Source: Planifilum fulgidum
GTDB taxonomy: Bacteria; Bacillota; Bacilli; Thermoactinomycetales; DSM-44946
Direction: 5' to 3'
Assembly: GCF_900113175.1 (NCBI RefSeq)
Contig: NZ_FOOK01000004.1
Location: forward strand, 62,001 to 126,000
DNA length: 64,000 nt
This document shows positions 16,349 to 25,748 of the stretch, one piece after another. The notes beneath the pieces were generated by a model. It ran no database searches, had not been told where the DNA came from, and saw nothing but the letters and a program-made list of their open reading frames with translations. Each line of letters starts with the position of its first letter. The first letter of the stretch is position 1. The translations under genes and the position numbers were made by a program.

Positions 16349-17473
16349 TTGCACGAACAGTGGATGCGATTCGCCCTGCGGTTGGCCGAGACGGGCCGGG
16401 GCCAAACGTCCCCCAATCCGATGGTGGGGGCGGTTGTCGTGAAGGGGGGAAACCTCCTCGGCTTCGGCGCCCATCTCCGGGCGGGCACGCCGCATGCCGA
16501 GGTGCACGCCTTGAACATGGCCGGGCCGGAAGCGAAGGGGGCCACCCTGTATGTCACGCTGGAGCCCTGCAACCATTACGGCCGCACCCCTCCCTGCACC
16601 GAGCGGATCATCGGCGAGGGCATCCGCCGCGTGGTGGTGGCAATGGAAGATCCCGAACCCTTTGTTTCGGGCCGGGGGATTGAGCGCCTCCGCCAAGCGG
16701 GGATCGAGGTGGTCACCGGGGTTTTGGAGGACGAAGCCAGAAGGTTGAATGAGGCCTACGTGCATCACCGCCTTCACGGCCGTCCCTTTGTGACCCTGAA
16801 GACCGCCGCCACGCTGGACGGAAAGATCGCCACGCGGACCGGAGACAGCCGGTGGGTGACCGGCGAGGAAGCCCGCCGCCATGTTCACCGCCTGCGGAGG
16901 GAGCATGACGCGGTCCTGGTGGCGATCGGAACGGTCCTGGCGGACCGGCCGCGCCTGACGGTCCGGTTGCCCGAAGGGGGGAGAAACCCGCTCCGGGTGG
17001 TGCTGGACAGCCGCCTGCGCATCCCGCTGGACACGCCGGTGACCGACGTGTCGGAAGCCCCCACCTGGGTTTTCTGCACCGAGCGGCGGGATCGGGATAA
17101 GGAAAAGCGCCTTCGGGAGCGCGGGGTGGAAGTGATTGTCGCGGGCGAAGGTCCGCGGGTGGATCTCGGCGCGGTGTTCGATGTTCTGGGCAAACGCGGA
17201 ATCCTCTCCGTCCTGGCGGAGGGGGGCGGCGAATTGAACGCCGCTCTTCTCGAGGGCCGGTGGGTGCAAAAGGCGGTGGCCTTCGTCGCTCCCAAATGGG
17301 CGGGAGGACGCGACGCCCCCTCCGCCGTCGGGGGGGTCGGCGTCGGCAAAATGGCCGACGCGATTGCCCTGCGGGATGTGTCGGTGGAGCGATTCGGGGA
17401 GGATGTATGCATCACCGGGTACCCGGTGTATCCGGAGGATCGGGGGTCGGAAGCATGTTCACAGGAATCGTAG
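16349..17473 (+). CDS. ribD: Bifunctional riboflavin deaminase/reductase
   Basis: RibD performs the deamination and side-chain reduction of the pyrimidine intermediate of riboflavin synthesis. The 374-residue protein has an N-terminal deaminase with zinc ligands in HAE (49-51) and Cys74/Cys83 (EPCNHYGRTPPC), and a C-terminal reductase starting near FVTLKTAATLDGK. TTG at 16349 gives the usual N-terminus (HEQWMRFAL) and is preceded by AAAGGAG at 11 bases. An upstream frame reaching back to 16247 would run through the terminator and is not credible. Confidence 0.93.
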   Translation: MHEQWMRFALRLAETGRGQTSPNPMVGAVVVKGGNLLGFGAHLRAGTPHAEVHALNMAGPEAKGATLYVTLEPCNHYGRTPPCTERIIGEGIRRVVVAMEDPEPFVSGRGIERLRQAGIEVVTGVLEDEARRLNEAYVHHRLHGRPFVTLKTAATLDGKIATRTGDSRWVTGEEARRHVHRLRREHDAVLVAIGTVLADRPRLTVRLPEGGRNPLRVVLDSRLRIPLDTPVTDVSEAPTWVFCTERRDRDKEKRLRERGVEVIVAGEGPRVDLGAVFDVLGKRGILSVLAEGGGELNAALLEGRWVQKAVAFVAPKWAGGRDAPSAVGGVGVGKMADAIALRDVSVERFGEDVCITGYPVYPEDRGSEACSQES

Positions 17474-18117
17474 AGGAAGTGGGGCGCATCCGGCGCATGA
17501 ACCGCCGGGGCATGGCGATGGAATTGGAGATCGCCTGCCGCCGGGTGTTGGAAGGCGTTCGGACCGGCGACAGCATCGCCGTCAACGGGGTGTGCCTCAC
17601 GGTGACCCGTTTCGGCGGCGAATCCTTTTCCGCCGACGTGATGCCGGAGACGATGAGCCGGACCAATCTGGGGGAACTGGGAATCGGATCCCCGGTCAAT
17701 CTGGAACGGGCCCTGGCTGCCGGCGATCGGTTCGGCGGCCACTTTGTCCAGGGGCACGTGGATGGAACCGGCGTCATCGAGGCGCGCGTCCCCCATGAAA
17801 ATGCCGTCCTGTTTCGGATCGGCGTGCCCGAGCGGCTGACGCGGTGGATGGTGGAGAAGGGGTCCGTCGCGGTGAACGGAATCAGCCTGACCCTGGTGGA
17901 AGTGGGGGCGCGGCACTTCACCGTCTCCGTGATTCCCCACACGCTGGAGGTCACCCAATTGCGGTCGGCGCAGGTGGGGGATCGGGTCAACATCGAATGC
18001 GACATGATCGCCAAATATGTCGCCAAGCTGCTGGGCCAAACGGAAAGCGGTCTGACGCTGCAAAAGCTGGCGCAGGAGGGATTCGTTCAGGCGCATTCCA
18101 GTGACGGGAGGCGGTAA
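17455..18117 (+). CDS. ribE: Riboflavin synthase, alpha chain
   Basis: The 220-residue enzyme dismutates two lumazines to riboflavin. It begins with the hallmark MFTGIVEEVG and consists of two tandem lumazine-binding domains; the second starts near FGGHFVQGHVDGTG. The ATG lies inside the last 19 bases of ribD, which implies translational coupling. Length is typical. Confidence 0.94.
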   Translation: MFTGIVEEVGRIRRMNRRGMAMELEIACRRVLEGVRTGDSIAVNGVCLTVTRFGGESFSADVMPETMSRTNLGELGIGSPVNLERALAAGDRFGGHFVQGHVDGTGVIEARVPHENAVLFRIGVPERLTRWMVEKGSVAVNGISLTLVEVGARHFTVSVIPHTLEVTQLRSAQVGDRVNIECDMIAKYVAKLLGQTESGLTLQKLAQEGFVQAHSSDGRR

Positions 18118-18120
18118 AGA

Positions 18121-19320
18121 ATGAGCGGTTTTCATACCATCGAAGAAGCGATTTACGAACTGATGCAGGGAAACATGGTCATCGTGGTTGACGACGAGGA
18201 CCGGGAAAACGAAGGGGATCTGGTGGCCCTGGCGGAGAAGGCCACCCCCGAGGTGATCAATTTCATGATCACCCACGGCCGGGGGCTCGTCTGCGTGCCG
18301 ATCACCGAGGAGCGCGCCCGGGAGCTGGATCTCCCGCCGATGGTTCACCACAACACCGACTACCACGGAACTGCCTTCACCGTCTCCGTGGACCACATCA
18401 GCACGACCACGGGGATCTCCGCCCACGAGAGGTCGCAGACGGTTCGCGCCCTGATCGATCCCAAGGCCCGTCCGCAGGATTTCCGCCGACCGGGACACAT
18501 TTTCCCGCTGATCGCCAAGAAAGGCGGCGTCCTGAGGAGGGCGGGGCACACCGAGGCGGCCGTCGATCTGGCCCGGATGTGCGGGGCTTATCCGGCGGCG
18601 GTCATTTGCGAGATCATCCAGGAAGACGGAACGATGGCCCGGGTTCCCCAACTGATGGAGATCGCCAAGAAGCATGACCTGAAGATCATTACCATCCAAG
18701 ATCTGATCCGCTATCGGAACCGGAAGGAAAAATTGGTCCGACGGGTTGCGTCGGTCCATCTTCCGACGGATTTCGGCGATTTTACGGCGATCGGTTACGC
18801 CAACGATGTGGACGACAAGGAGCACATCGCCCTGGTCAAGGGGGAGATCGATCCGGAAAAACCGGTGATGGTCCGGGTTCACTCGGAATGTTTGACCGGC
18901 GATGTGTTCGGTTCCCATCGCTGCGATTGCGGGCCGCAGCTGCACGCGGCCCTGTCCCAGATCAGCCGGGAGGGGACGGGGGTTCTCCTCTACATGCGGC
19001 AGGAGGGCAGAGGGATCGGCCTCCTCAACAAGCTGAAGGCGTACGAGCTGCAAGAGAAAGGCTTGGATACCGTCGAAGCCAATTTGAAACTGGGCTTCCG
19101 CCCGGATCTCCGGGATTACGGAATCGGGGCGCAAATTCTGAGGGATTTGGGGGTGCGCAAAATGCGCCTTTTGACCAACAACCCCCGCAAAATCGCCGGC
19201 TTGAAGGGGTACGGCCTGGAGATCGTCGAAGTGTTGCCGATCCAGATGCCGCCCAATGAGGACAATTTCCATTATCTGCGGACAAAGAAGACCAAGTTGG
19301 GACACATGCTCAACCTTTGA
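18121..19320 (+). CDS. ribBA: Bifunctional DHBP synthase / GTP cyclohydrolase II
   Basis: The 399-residue fusion supplies both precursors of riboflavin. Residues about 1-200 form 3,4-dihydroxy-2-butanone 4-phosphate synthase with [11 protein letters not shown]. The rest is GTP cyclohydrolase II with the zinc motif SHRCDCGPQ and RQEGRGIGL. Start and stop sit tightly in the ribD-ribE-ribBA-ribH operon. Confidence 0.95.
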   Translation: MSGFHTIEEAIYELMQGNMVIVVDDEDRENEGDLVALAEKATPEVINFMITHGRGLVCVPITEERARELDLPPMVHHNTDYHGTAFTVSVDHISTTTGISAHERSQTVRALIDPKARPQDFRRPGHIFPLIAKKGGVLRRAGHTEAAVDLARMCGAYPAAVICEIIQEDGTMARVPQLMEIAKKHDLKIITIQDLIRYRNRKEKLVRRVASVHLPTDFGDFTAIGYANDVDDKEHIALVKGEIDPEKPVMVRVHSECLTGDVFGSHRCDCGPQLHAALSQISREGTGVLLYMRQEGRGIGLLNKLKAYELQEKGLDTVEANLKLGFRPDLRDYGIGAQILRDLGVRKMRLLTNNPRKIAGLKGYGLEIVEVLPIQMPPNEDNFHYLRTKKTKLGHMLNL

Positions 19321-19338
19321 CAGGAAAGGGGATTTTCG

Positions 19339-19809
19339 GTGGCGAAGGTATATGAAGGGAAATTGATCGGTCAGGGGCTCCGCTTTGGCATCGTCGTCAG
19401 CCGATTTAACGAATTCATCACCGGCAAGTTGCTGTCGGGGGCGCAGGATGCCCTCAATCGCCACGGGGTTTCCGAAGACGCGGTGGAGATCGCGTGGGTT
19501 CCGGGAGCCTTTGAAATTCCTCTCGTGGCCGACCGGATGGCCGCGTCCGGCCGCTACGACGCGGTGATTGCCCTGGGGGCGGTGATTCGGGGGGCGACGG
19601 CCCATTTCGACTACGTGGCCGGTGAAGTGGCCAAGGGGGTGTCCAGCGCCGCCCTCAAAAACGGCGTGCCGGTCATCTTCGGAGTGATCACCGTGGATAC
19701 CATCGAACAGGCGATCGAGCGGGCCGGGACCAAATCGGGAAACAAGGGATGGGAGGCAGCCGTCACCGCCATCGAGATGGCCAATCTGTTGCGGGAGCTG
19801 AAGGGATAA
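19339..19809 (+). CDS. ribH: 6,7-dimethyl-8-ribityllumazine synthase
   Basis: RibH condenses the RibD and RibB products to the lumazine substrate of RibE. The 156-residue protein shows [26 protein letters not shown] and [12 protein letters not shown], the substrate and phosphate contacts of the family. It starts with GTG after AGGAAAGGGG and is the last rib gene. Confidence 0.95.
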   Translation: MAKVYEGKLIGQGLRFGIVVSRFNEFITGKLLSGAQDALNRHGVSEDAVEIAWVPGAFEIPLVADRMAASGRYDAVIALGAVIRGATAHFDYVAGEVAKGVSSAALKNGVPVIFGVITVDTIEQAIERAGTKSGNKGWEAAVTAIEMANLLRELKG

Positions 19810-19813
19810 GGGA

Positions 19814-20566
19814 ATGGATGTCACGATCAAGCTGGAGGGCTTTGAGGGACCGCTGGATCTCCTTCTCCATCTCATCGAGCAGTCGGAGCTGGATGTCTGC
19901 GAGGTTCCCATCGCCCGCATCACGGACCAGTACATGGCGTATCTGTCGGCCATGCGGGAATGGGAACTGGAGATCGCGAGCGAGTTTTTGGTGATGGCGG
20001 CCACCCTGCTCGCGATCAAGAGCCGGATGCTTCTTCCCCGCACCGACCCGGAAGAGGCGGCGAGGCCGGATGGCGAGGAGGAGGCGGATCCCCGGGAAGA
20101 GCTGGTCGAACGGCTCTTGGAGTACAAGAAATACAAGCATTTGGCCGAAGTTCTGCGGGAATTCGAATCCCGGCGAAGCCGGGTGTACACGAGGCCGCCG
20201 GCCGATCTTTCCGCCTACGCTCCGGAAGAAAACCCCGTCGGAAACCTGACTCCCGACGACCTGTTCCAGGCCTTTGTCGAGGTGTTGTCAAGCCGCAGGA
20301 AACAGCCGCCTGTCACCCGCATCGTCCGGGAGGAGATTTCCGTCGGGGACCGCATGGAGGAATTGCTCCGGCTTCTTTCGGAAAACGGCGGGACGATCCG
20401 CTTTTCCCGCCTTCTCCACCAACGGGCCACCCGGGAGCAGATCGTCACCACCTTTCTCGCCCTGTTGGAACTGATGAAGATGAAACGGGTGGTCTGTCGC
20501 CAGGAGCAGTTGTTCGGTGAGATCATCATCATAGCCGTCGGAGAGAAGGGGGAAGGGCTTCATTGA
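19814..20566 (+). CDS. scpA: Segregation and condensation protein A
   Basis: ScpA is the kleisin that bridges SMC heads in the chromosome-condensing Smc-ScpAB complex. The 250-residue protein starts with the kleisin N-terminus (FEGPLDLLLHLIEQSELDV) and has a charged middle (about 75-105) and a C-terminal winged-helix region. It begins four bases after ribH and its stop overlaps scpB, as in B. subtilis where scpAB also neighbours the rib genes. Confidence 0.93.
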   Translation: MDVTIKLEGFEGPLDLLLHLIEQSELDVCEVPIARITDQYMAYLSAMREWELEIASEFLVMAATLLAIKSRMLLPRTDPEEAARPDGEEEADPREELVERLLEYKKYKHLAEVLREFESRRSRVYTRPPADLSAYAPEENPVGNLTPDDLFQAFVEVLSSRRKQPPVTRIVREEISVGDRMEELLRLLSENGGTIRFSRLLHQRATREQIVTTFLALLELMKMKRVVCRQEQLFGEIIIIAVGEKGEGLH

Positions 20567-21192
20567 ACGAACGCGAGATGCGGGCGGTGATCGAAGGCCT
20601 CCTGTTCGCCGCGGGGGATGAAGGGCTTCATCCGCGGGAACTGGCGGAAATTCTCGAAGTGGATGTTCACACGGTGCTGGACACGGTTCGGAGGATGCAG
20701 GAGGATTGGAAGAAAGAGGGGAGGGGGCTGCAGATCGTGGAAGTGGCCCAGGTGTTTCAGCTGACCACCTTGCCGGAGTTTGCCCCCTATTTCGAGCGAA
20801 TGGCCCGCACCCCCAACCGGTCCCAACTGAGCCGGGCGGCGCTGGAGACCTTGGCCATCATCGCTTACCGCCAGCCGATCACCCGGGCGGAAATCGAGGA
20901 GATCCGCGGAGTGAAATGCGACAAGACGATCCAGTCCCTGCAGCGGAAGGGATTGGTGAAGGAGGTGGGACGGGCGGATGGGGTGGGGCGCCCCATTCTG
21001 TACGGAACGACGAAGGAATTTCTGGAGTATTTTGGTTTAAAACGCATCGAGGAACTGCCGGTGCCCGACACCTTGTTTGACTGGATGGAATGGGAGGAAA
21101 AACGGAGGGATCTCTATCTTCGGTTGGGCGTGGAGCCGAAGGAAAGGGACGAGTCGGAGAAAGCGGCCGCCTTTGCCGAAGGCGGGAAGTGA
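20563..21192 (+). CDS. scpB: Segregation and condensation protein B
   Basis: The 209-residue partner of ScpA has two winged-helix domains. LETLAIIAYRQPITRAEIEEIRGV is the diagnostic motif. TTG at 20563 overlaps the scpA stop and has a strong upstream site; ATG at 20578 is the alternative start. A terminator follows. Confidence 0.92.
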   Translation: MNEREMRAVIEGLLFAAGDEGLHPRELAEILEVDVHTVLDTVRRMQEDWKKEGRGLQIVEVAQVFQLTTLPEFAPYFERMARTPNRSQLSRAALETLAIIAYRQPITRAEIEEIRGVKCDKTIQSLQRKGLVKEVGRADGVGRPILYGTTKEFLEYFGLKRIEELPVPDTLFDWMEWEEKRRDLYLRLGVEPKERDESEKAAAFAEGGK

Positions 21193-21202
21193 GCCTAAAA
21201 AA

Positions 21203-21239
21203 GCGCCTTTCCGGAACTGTGGGAAAGGCGGCTTTTTTT
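21203..21239 (+). terminator. Terminator after scpB
   Basis: GCCTTTCC (21205-21212) pairs with GGAAAGGC (21222-21229), extended by outer pairs, and is followed by a run of seven T. Confidence 0.88.
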
Positions 21240-21296
21240 GTTGCATGATCCGGCCTGCCTTTGCCCAAAATATTTCTGAATCGGAAGGTGTTGGGC

Positions 21297-21959
21297 ATGC
21301 AGGTGCTCGGATGGATTTTTTTCACACTGCTTTTCCTGTTGCTCCTCATCCCCTTTACCACATTGTCGATCCGGTTTCAGTACCGCAGGGAAGGGGACGA
21401 CGATGAGCTGGGAGTGACCGTTCGCTGGATCGGGGGACTGGTTCGCTTTCACTATTCCGTTCCCCTGATAAAGAGGGAGGATGAGGGCCTTGCCGTCCGC
21501 CAAAAGTTGCAAACCGGAAAAGGGAAAACCCTCACGGGCAAGAGGCGGAGGATCACTTTGGAGACGGTGGGTCGGTATCAAAGGCGTTTTCAATCCCTCA
21601 AGAGGCGCGTGCGCGATCTCAACGACACGATTCGCCTTTTTTTGAGACATGTCACCTGCGAGCGGCTGGAATGGGCCACCACCATCGGAACGGGTGACGC
21701 CGCCGAAACGGGAGTGCTCACGGGAATGGCCTGGGCGATCAAGACGGCGCTCGTCCAAGCGGTGGGAAGGCATGTGCGGTGGGCGCGTCCCCCCGCTCTG
21801 GATGTTCGCCCGTCCTTCGGGGAAAGACGCCTTCAATCCCATCTGCTCTGCATAGTCCGGTTTCGCTTGGGGCATCTTATACTTGCCGTCACTCGCCTGT
21901 ATTTAAATATGCGCAAAGGGAGTGAGGGGACATGGCGGAACACCCCCTTCAGGGCCTGA
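21297..21959 (+). CDS. ytfI: DUF2953 protein (YtfI-like)
   Basis: The 220-residue protein has one N-terminal membrane segment (about 4-20), a basic middle and a C-terminal hydrophobic stretch. It precedes a ytfJ/gerW homologue and overlaps it by 28 bases, the same pair as B. subtilis ytfI-ytfJ. A role in sporulation is likely from context; the molecular function is not known. ATG at 21297 has GGAAGG eight bases before it. Confidence 0.72.
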   Translation: MQVLGWIFFTLLFLLLLIPFTTLSIRFQYRREGDDDELGVTVRWIGGLVRFHYSVPLIKREDEGLAVRQKLQTGKGKTLTGKRRRITLETVGRYQRRFQSLKRRVRDLNDTIRLFLRHVTCERLEWATTIGTGDAAETGVLTGMAWAIKTALVQAVGRHVRWARPPALDVRPSFGERRLQSHLLCIVRFRLGHLILAVTRLYLNMRKGSEGTWRNTPFRA

Positions 21960-22381
21960 TGACCACGGCGATGGAAAATCTGAAAGAGATGGTGGACGTA
22001 AATACGATCGTCGGGGATCCGGTGGAAACCCCGGACGGCAGCATCATCATTCCCATCTCCCGCGTCGGCTTCGGTTTTGCCGCCGGGGGGACCGATTTTA
22101 CGCTGGACGGTCCGGACAGGCGGAAGGGACAGACGGATGAAGAGAAGCATGGCAGGGAGAAGGGGACCGAGTTTCCCTTCGGCGGGGGAAGCGGGGGAGG
22201 GGTTTCAATCACGCCGGTGGCTTTCCTCGTGGTGGGTGAAAAGGGAATCCGCCTGCTCAACCTGGACGGACAGACCCACCTCCTCGACCGTTTGATCGAT
22301 TTTGCCCCGGGATTGATGGAGCGGCTGCAGGGGGCCGTCCGCGGACGGAAGCGTTCGGAAGAGCCGCGCATGGACATTTGA
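21932..22381 (+). CDS. gerW: Spore protein YtfJ / germination protein GerW
   Basis: The 149-residue protein shows the YtfJ family features: N-terminal LMTTAMENLKEMVDVNTIVG, VSRVGFGFAAGG-like core (here ISRVGFGFAAGGTDF), a glycine-rich FGGGSGGGVSITPVAFLVV block and a C-terminal amphipathic end. The family is made in the forespore and is needed for normal germination in B. subtilis. Two terminator-like hairpins follow. Confidence 0.88.
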   Translation: MAEHPLQGLMTTAMENLKEMVDVNTIVGDPVETPDGSIIIPISRVGFGFAAGGTDFTLDGPDRRKGQTDEEKHGREKGTEFPFGGGSGGGVSITPVAFLVVGEKGIRLLNLDGQTHLLDRLIDFAPGLMERLQGAVRGRKRSEEPRMDI

Positions 22382-22408
22382 GGCTTTGCACGTACGGATC
22401 CAAGGGGA

Positions 22409-22448
22409 GGACCGATTCCCCCACGGCGGAGGAACATCGGTCCGTTTT
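22409..22448 (+). terminator. Terminator after gerW
   Basis: GGACCGAT (22409-22416) pairs with ATCGGTCC (22436-22443), followed by GTTTTTG. Confidence 0.75.
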
Positions 22449-22463
22449 TGCTTTTCGGCTGAT

Positions 22464-22489
22464 CCGTCCCGTCGGTGGACGGTTTTTTT
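22464..22489 (+). terminator. Second terminator-like hairpin before dacB
   Basis: CCGTCC (22464-22469) pairs with GGACGG (22477-22482), followed by seven T. It overlaps no gene and directly precedes the dacB promoter. Confidence 0.7.
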
Positions 22490-22494
22490 GTTTT

Positions 22495-22520
22495 TCATAA
22501 CCGGACTGGCCCGGCATATA
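22495..22520 (+). promoter_or_regulatory. Candidate sigma-E promoter of dacB-spmA-spmB
   Basis: TCATAA (22495-22500), exactly 14 bases, then CATATA (22515-22520) resembles the mother-cell sigma-E consensus. The same two hexamers with the same 14-base spacing precede spoIVA (55124-55149). dacB and spoIVA are sigma-E genes in B. subtilis. Confidence 0.6.
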
Positions 22521-22554
22521 CATGTACAAAGTACAGGCTGGGGTGGAGGATGGA

Positions 22555-23694
22555 ATGCGTCTCACATCGATTCGCTGGATGATCGTCCTGATCCTGGTTA
22601 TGACATCGGCGGTCCCTGCGGCGTCGGCGGCCGCCCCTCCCGGCCCGGAGGTGAGCGCCCGGTCGGCGGCCCTGTTGGACGCCGACTCGGGGCGGTTGTT
22701 GTATGAGAAGGATGCCCGCCGCCGCATGTCCATTGCCAGCGTGACCAAGATCATGACCGCGATTGTGGCCATCGAACACGGAAATCTGTCCGAGAAGGTG
22801 ACGGTCTCTTCGCGGGCGGAGGGGGTGGAGGGATCCTCCATTTATCTTCAGGCGGGCGAGCGGATCCCCCTCGAGCATCTGTTGTACGGACTGATGCTCC
22901 GGTCCGGCAACGATGCGGCGGTGGCGATCGCCGAACATGTGGGCGGATCGGTGGAGGGCTTTGTCTATATGATGAATGAAAAGGCGGAATATCTGGGCTT
23001 GTCCGACACCCATTTCGCCAATCCCCACGGCTTGGATCATCCGGACCATTATTCGACGGCGGCCGATTTGGCCCGGCTGGCCGCCTACGCCATGAAAAAT
23101 CCCGTGTTTCGGGAAATCGTGTCGACGGAAGTGAAGACCGTTCCCTGGCCGGGGGAGAAGTGGCACCGCAAATGGTACAACAAAAACAAGATGCTCCGCT
23201 TTTACCGGTGGGCGGACGGGGTGAAGACCGGTTACACCAAAAAGGCGGGGCGGACACTGGTCTCCTCGGCGACCCGGGACGGGCGGCGCCTGATCTGCGT
23301 CACTCTGAACGCGCCGGACGACTGGAATGATTCCATGCGTTTGTTTGAGTTCGGATTCCAAACGTTCTCCCCCGTTCGGTTGGTGGAAAAGGGGCAAGCC
23401 TTCGATTACGCCCGCAAGGCGGATGAGGAGGGTCGCCTGCTTCAGGCGGCGGCGGCAGCGGATTTCGTCTATCCGCTGAGTGAAGACGAACGGCAGCAGA
23501 TCCGCCTGGAGCCGGTGGTGACGCATCCGCTGGACCGGGTGGGAGAGGAAGGGAAGCGGGTGGGTAATGTGCGCATCTATCTGGGGGATGAATTGATCGG
23601 GACGGTGCCCCTTTTGACGCGGTACGGGGAAGAGCCTTCGGTATGGCGCCTCTGGCCTTCCGTGTTGCAGTATGTTTTCGGCAGAGGGGGTTGA
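22555..23694 (+). CDS. dacB: Sporulation D-alanyl-D-alanine carboxypeptidase
   Basis: This 379-residue penicillin-binding protein has a signal peptide (about 1-26) and the three serine-peptidase motifs: SVTK (Ser62-Lys65), SGN (117-119) and KTG (224-226). The C-terminal part is the PBP5-type beta domain. It trims peptide stems in the spore cortex. The following spmA and spmB make the classic dacB-spmA-spmB operon, so DacB rather than vegetative DacA or DacF. ATG at 22555 follows GGTGGAGG. Confidence 0.9.
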   Translation: MRLTSIRWMIVLILVMTSAVPAASAAAPPGPEVSARSAALLDADSGRLLYEKDARRRMSIASVTKIMTAIVAIEHGNLSEKVTVSSRAEGVEGSSIYLQAGERIPLEHLLYGLMLRSGNDAAVAIAEHVGGSVEGFVYMMNEKAEYLGLSDTHFANPHGLDHPDHYSTAADLARLAAYAMKNPVFREIVSTEVKTVPWPGEKWHRKWYNKNKMLRFYRWADGVKTGYTKKAGRTLVSSATRDGRRLICVTLNAPDDWNDSMRLFEFGFQTFSPVRLVEKGQAFDYARKADEEGRLLQAAAAADFVYPLSEDERQQIRLEPVVTHPLDRVGEEGKRVGNVRIYLGDELIGTVPLLTRYGEEPSVWRLWPSVLQYVFGRGG

Positions 23695-23698
23695 GTTT

Positions 23699-24292
23699 TT
23701 GGTCAATCACATCTGGTTGTGGATGATCTTGAGCGGCGTCGTGGCCGCGGCAGCCCAGGGCCGGGTGGATCTGGTGACCCGGGCGGCGCTTGCGGGGGCG
23801 AAGGAAGCGGTGGCGGTCTGCATCGGTTTGATCAGTGTGCTCGTCTTTTGGATGGGGATGATGCGGATCGCCCAGGATGCCGGTCTGCTGGAGAAACTGG
23901 CCCGAATGCTTCGCCCCGTGGTCCGTTTTTTGTTTCCGTCCGTCCCGCCGAATCACCCGGCCATGGGGTATATCCTGAGCAACATCAGCGCCAATCTGTT
24001 CGGACTGGGCAATGCGGCAACCCCCATGGGCATCAAGGCGATGGAGGAACTGAAGAAGATGAATCCCGATTCCAAAACGGCCTCCCCGGCGATGTGCACG
24101 CTGCTCGCCCTGAACACCTCCGGCTTCACCTTGATTCCCACGACCATCATCGGGCTCAGGATGAAGTACGGATCGGCGGATCCGGCGGAGATTATCGGGA
24201 CCACGCTCCTGGCCACCCTGTGCTCCACCCTGGTGGCCATCCTGCTTGACCGCTGGTTCCGGGCCAGGTATTTTCGGGGCCGGGCGGAATGA
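23699..24292 (+). CDS. spmA: Spore maturation protein A
   Basis: SpmA is a multi-spanning membrane protein needed for proper spore dehydration. The 197-residue product has the nucleoside-transporter-like gate motif NISANLFGLGNAATPMGIKA and LNTSGFTLIPTTII. TTG at 23699 gives the usual MVN-type N-terminus right after an AGAGGGGG site and four bases after dacB. Confidence 0.91.
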   Translation: MVNHIWLWMILSGVVAAAAQGRVDLVTRAALAGAKEAVAVCIGLISVLVFWMGMMRIAQDAGLLEKLARMLRPVVRFLFPSVPPNHPAMGYILSNISANLFGLGNAATPMGIKAMEELKKMNPDSKTASPAMCTLLALNTSGFTLIPTTIIGLRMKYGSADPAEIIGTTLLATLCSTLVAILLDRWFRARYFRGRAE

Positions 24293-24318
24293 AGGACCCT
24301 CGGGAGGGGTGAAGATCC

Positions 24319-24855
24319 TTGGAGTGGATCAACTGGATTTCCAAGCTGATGATACCGGCAATCATTGTCTTCATCCCTCTTTACGCCGCCTATTTTCGCA
24401 AGGTCCCGGTTTATGAGAGTTTCGTCGAGGGGGCGAAGGAGGGCTTTCCCACCGCGGTCCAGATCATTCCCCACTTGGTGGGGATGATGGTGGCCGTCTC
24501 CATCTTCCGGGAAACGGGGGCGATGCAGTTTTATCTGCAGCTGTTTCAGCCGATCCTTTCTTTGATCCGGTTCCCCGAAGAAGCATTTCCCCTGGCCCTG
24601 CTCCGCCCCATCTCAGGCGCCGGATCCCTGGCCTTTGTGGAGAGCGTTTTCCGCGCCCACGGCCCCGATTCATACCTGGGCAGGCTGGTGTCGACGATGC
24701 AGGGGAGCACCGACACCACCCTGTACGTGCTGACGGTGTATTTCGGCGCGGTGGGAATCCGCCGCTCCCTGTATGCGGTGAAGGTGGGACTCCTGGCCGA
24801 TTTGGCCGGCTTTCTGGCATCCTGGATAATCGTGACGATGGTCTTCGGCGGCTGA
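24319..24855 (+). CDS. spmB: Spore maturation protein B
   Basis: The 178-residue partner of SpmA has four to five membrane segments with LLRPISGAGSLAFVESVF and MQGSTDTTLYVLTVYFG, characteristic of SpmB. It starts with TTG after GGGAGGGGTG, 26 bases downstream of spmA. Confidence 0.91.
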   Translation: MEWINWISKLMIPAIIVFIPLYAAYFRKVPVYESFVEGAKEGFPTAVQIIPHLVGMMVAVSIFRETGAMQFYLQLFQPILSLIRFPEEAFPLALLRPISGAGSLAFVESVFRAHGPDSYLGRLVSTMQGSTDTTLYVLTVYFGAVGIRRSLYAVKVGLLADLAGFLASWIIVTMVFGG

Positions 24856-24902
24856 TTTGTCATCCCCGCCCGGATGGGCTAAGATGGGGATGAGGTGAGA
24901 GG

Positions 24903-25628
24903 ATGGAACGGCTGCAAAAGGTCATCGCCCGGGCGGGAGTCGCTTCCCGCCGGAAGAGCGAGGAGTTGATCCTCAAGGGGCAGGTGAAGGTGAACGGGGA
25001 GACGGTCACCACGCTGGGCGTGAAGGTGGACCCGCTCCGGGACCGGATCGAAGTCCGGGGGAAGCCGATCCGTTTGCCGCGGATGCGGCTTTTTGCCTTT
25101 TACAAGCCCCGGGGGGTGATCACCAGCATGTCCGATCCCCAGGGGAGACCGGTGGTGGCCGATTATTTCCGGGCCATCCCCGAGCGGGTGTATCCGGTGG
25201 GCAGGCTGGATAGGGACACCGAAGGGCTGCTGCTCGTCACCAATGACGGGGAGCTGGCCAATCTCCTGATGCATCCCCGGTACGGGGTGGAAAAGTGCTA
25301 TCGCGCCACCGTCCAGGGGGATCCCTCCGAAGAGGCGCTGGAGCGGCTGAGGCGGGGGGTCCGGCTGGAGGACGGCCTTACGGCCCCCGCCCAGGTGCGC
25401 CGGATTCGGCGGGGAAAGGAGCGCACCGTCCTGGAGCTCGTCATCCGCGAAGGTCGGAATCGGATCGTCCGCCGGATGTGCGAGGCGGTGGGCCATCCGG
25501 TCCTCCATTTGATCCGGACGCGTTTGGCCTTTATCACCCTCAAGGGCCTTTCGCCGGGGACGTACCGGGAGCTCACCCGGGAGGAGATAAAACGCCTCCG
25601 TTCATCTTTCAAACAATCTTCAAAATGA
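24903..25628 (+). CDS. rluB: 23S rRNA pseudouridine synthase, RluB/RsuA family
   Basis: The 241-residue enzyme isomerises uridine in rRNA. It has an N-terminal S4 RNA-binding domain (ERLQKVIARAGVASRR) and the catalytic core with GRLDRDTEGLLLVTNDG, whose aspartate attacks the base. B. subtilis rluB also lies between spmB and the res operon, supporting RluB over RsuA or RluF. Confidence 0.9.
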   Translation: MERLQKVIARAGVASRRKSEELILKGQVKVNGETVTTLGVKVDPLRDRIEVRGKPIRLPRMRLFAFYKPRGVITSMSDPQGRPVVADYFRAIPERVYPVGRLDRDTEGLLLVTNDGELANLLMHPRYGVEKCYRATVQGDPSEEALERLRRGVRLEDGLTAPAQVRRIRRGKERTVLELVIREGRNRIVRRMCEAVGHPVLHLIRTRLAFITLKGLSPGTYRELTREEIKRLRSSFKQSSK

Positions 25629-25632
25629 TTTT

Positions 25633-25661
25633 TTGGTCTCTTCCCTCCCCTGCGATATAAT
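25633..25661 (+). promoter_or_regulatory. Candidate sigma-A promoter of the res operon
   Basis: TTGGTC (25633-25638), 17 bases and TATAAT (25656-25661) lie just after rluB and 88 bases before resB. Confidence 0.65.
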
Positions 25662-25748
25662 GGATCGTAAAGGCGCCTTTTTGCCAAAATGTCCCGGCGG
25701 GAGAGGGCCGGGGCATGACGGCGCCGCAGGCAGCGGGGGGTGGAAGCG

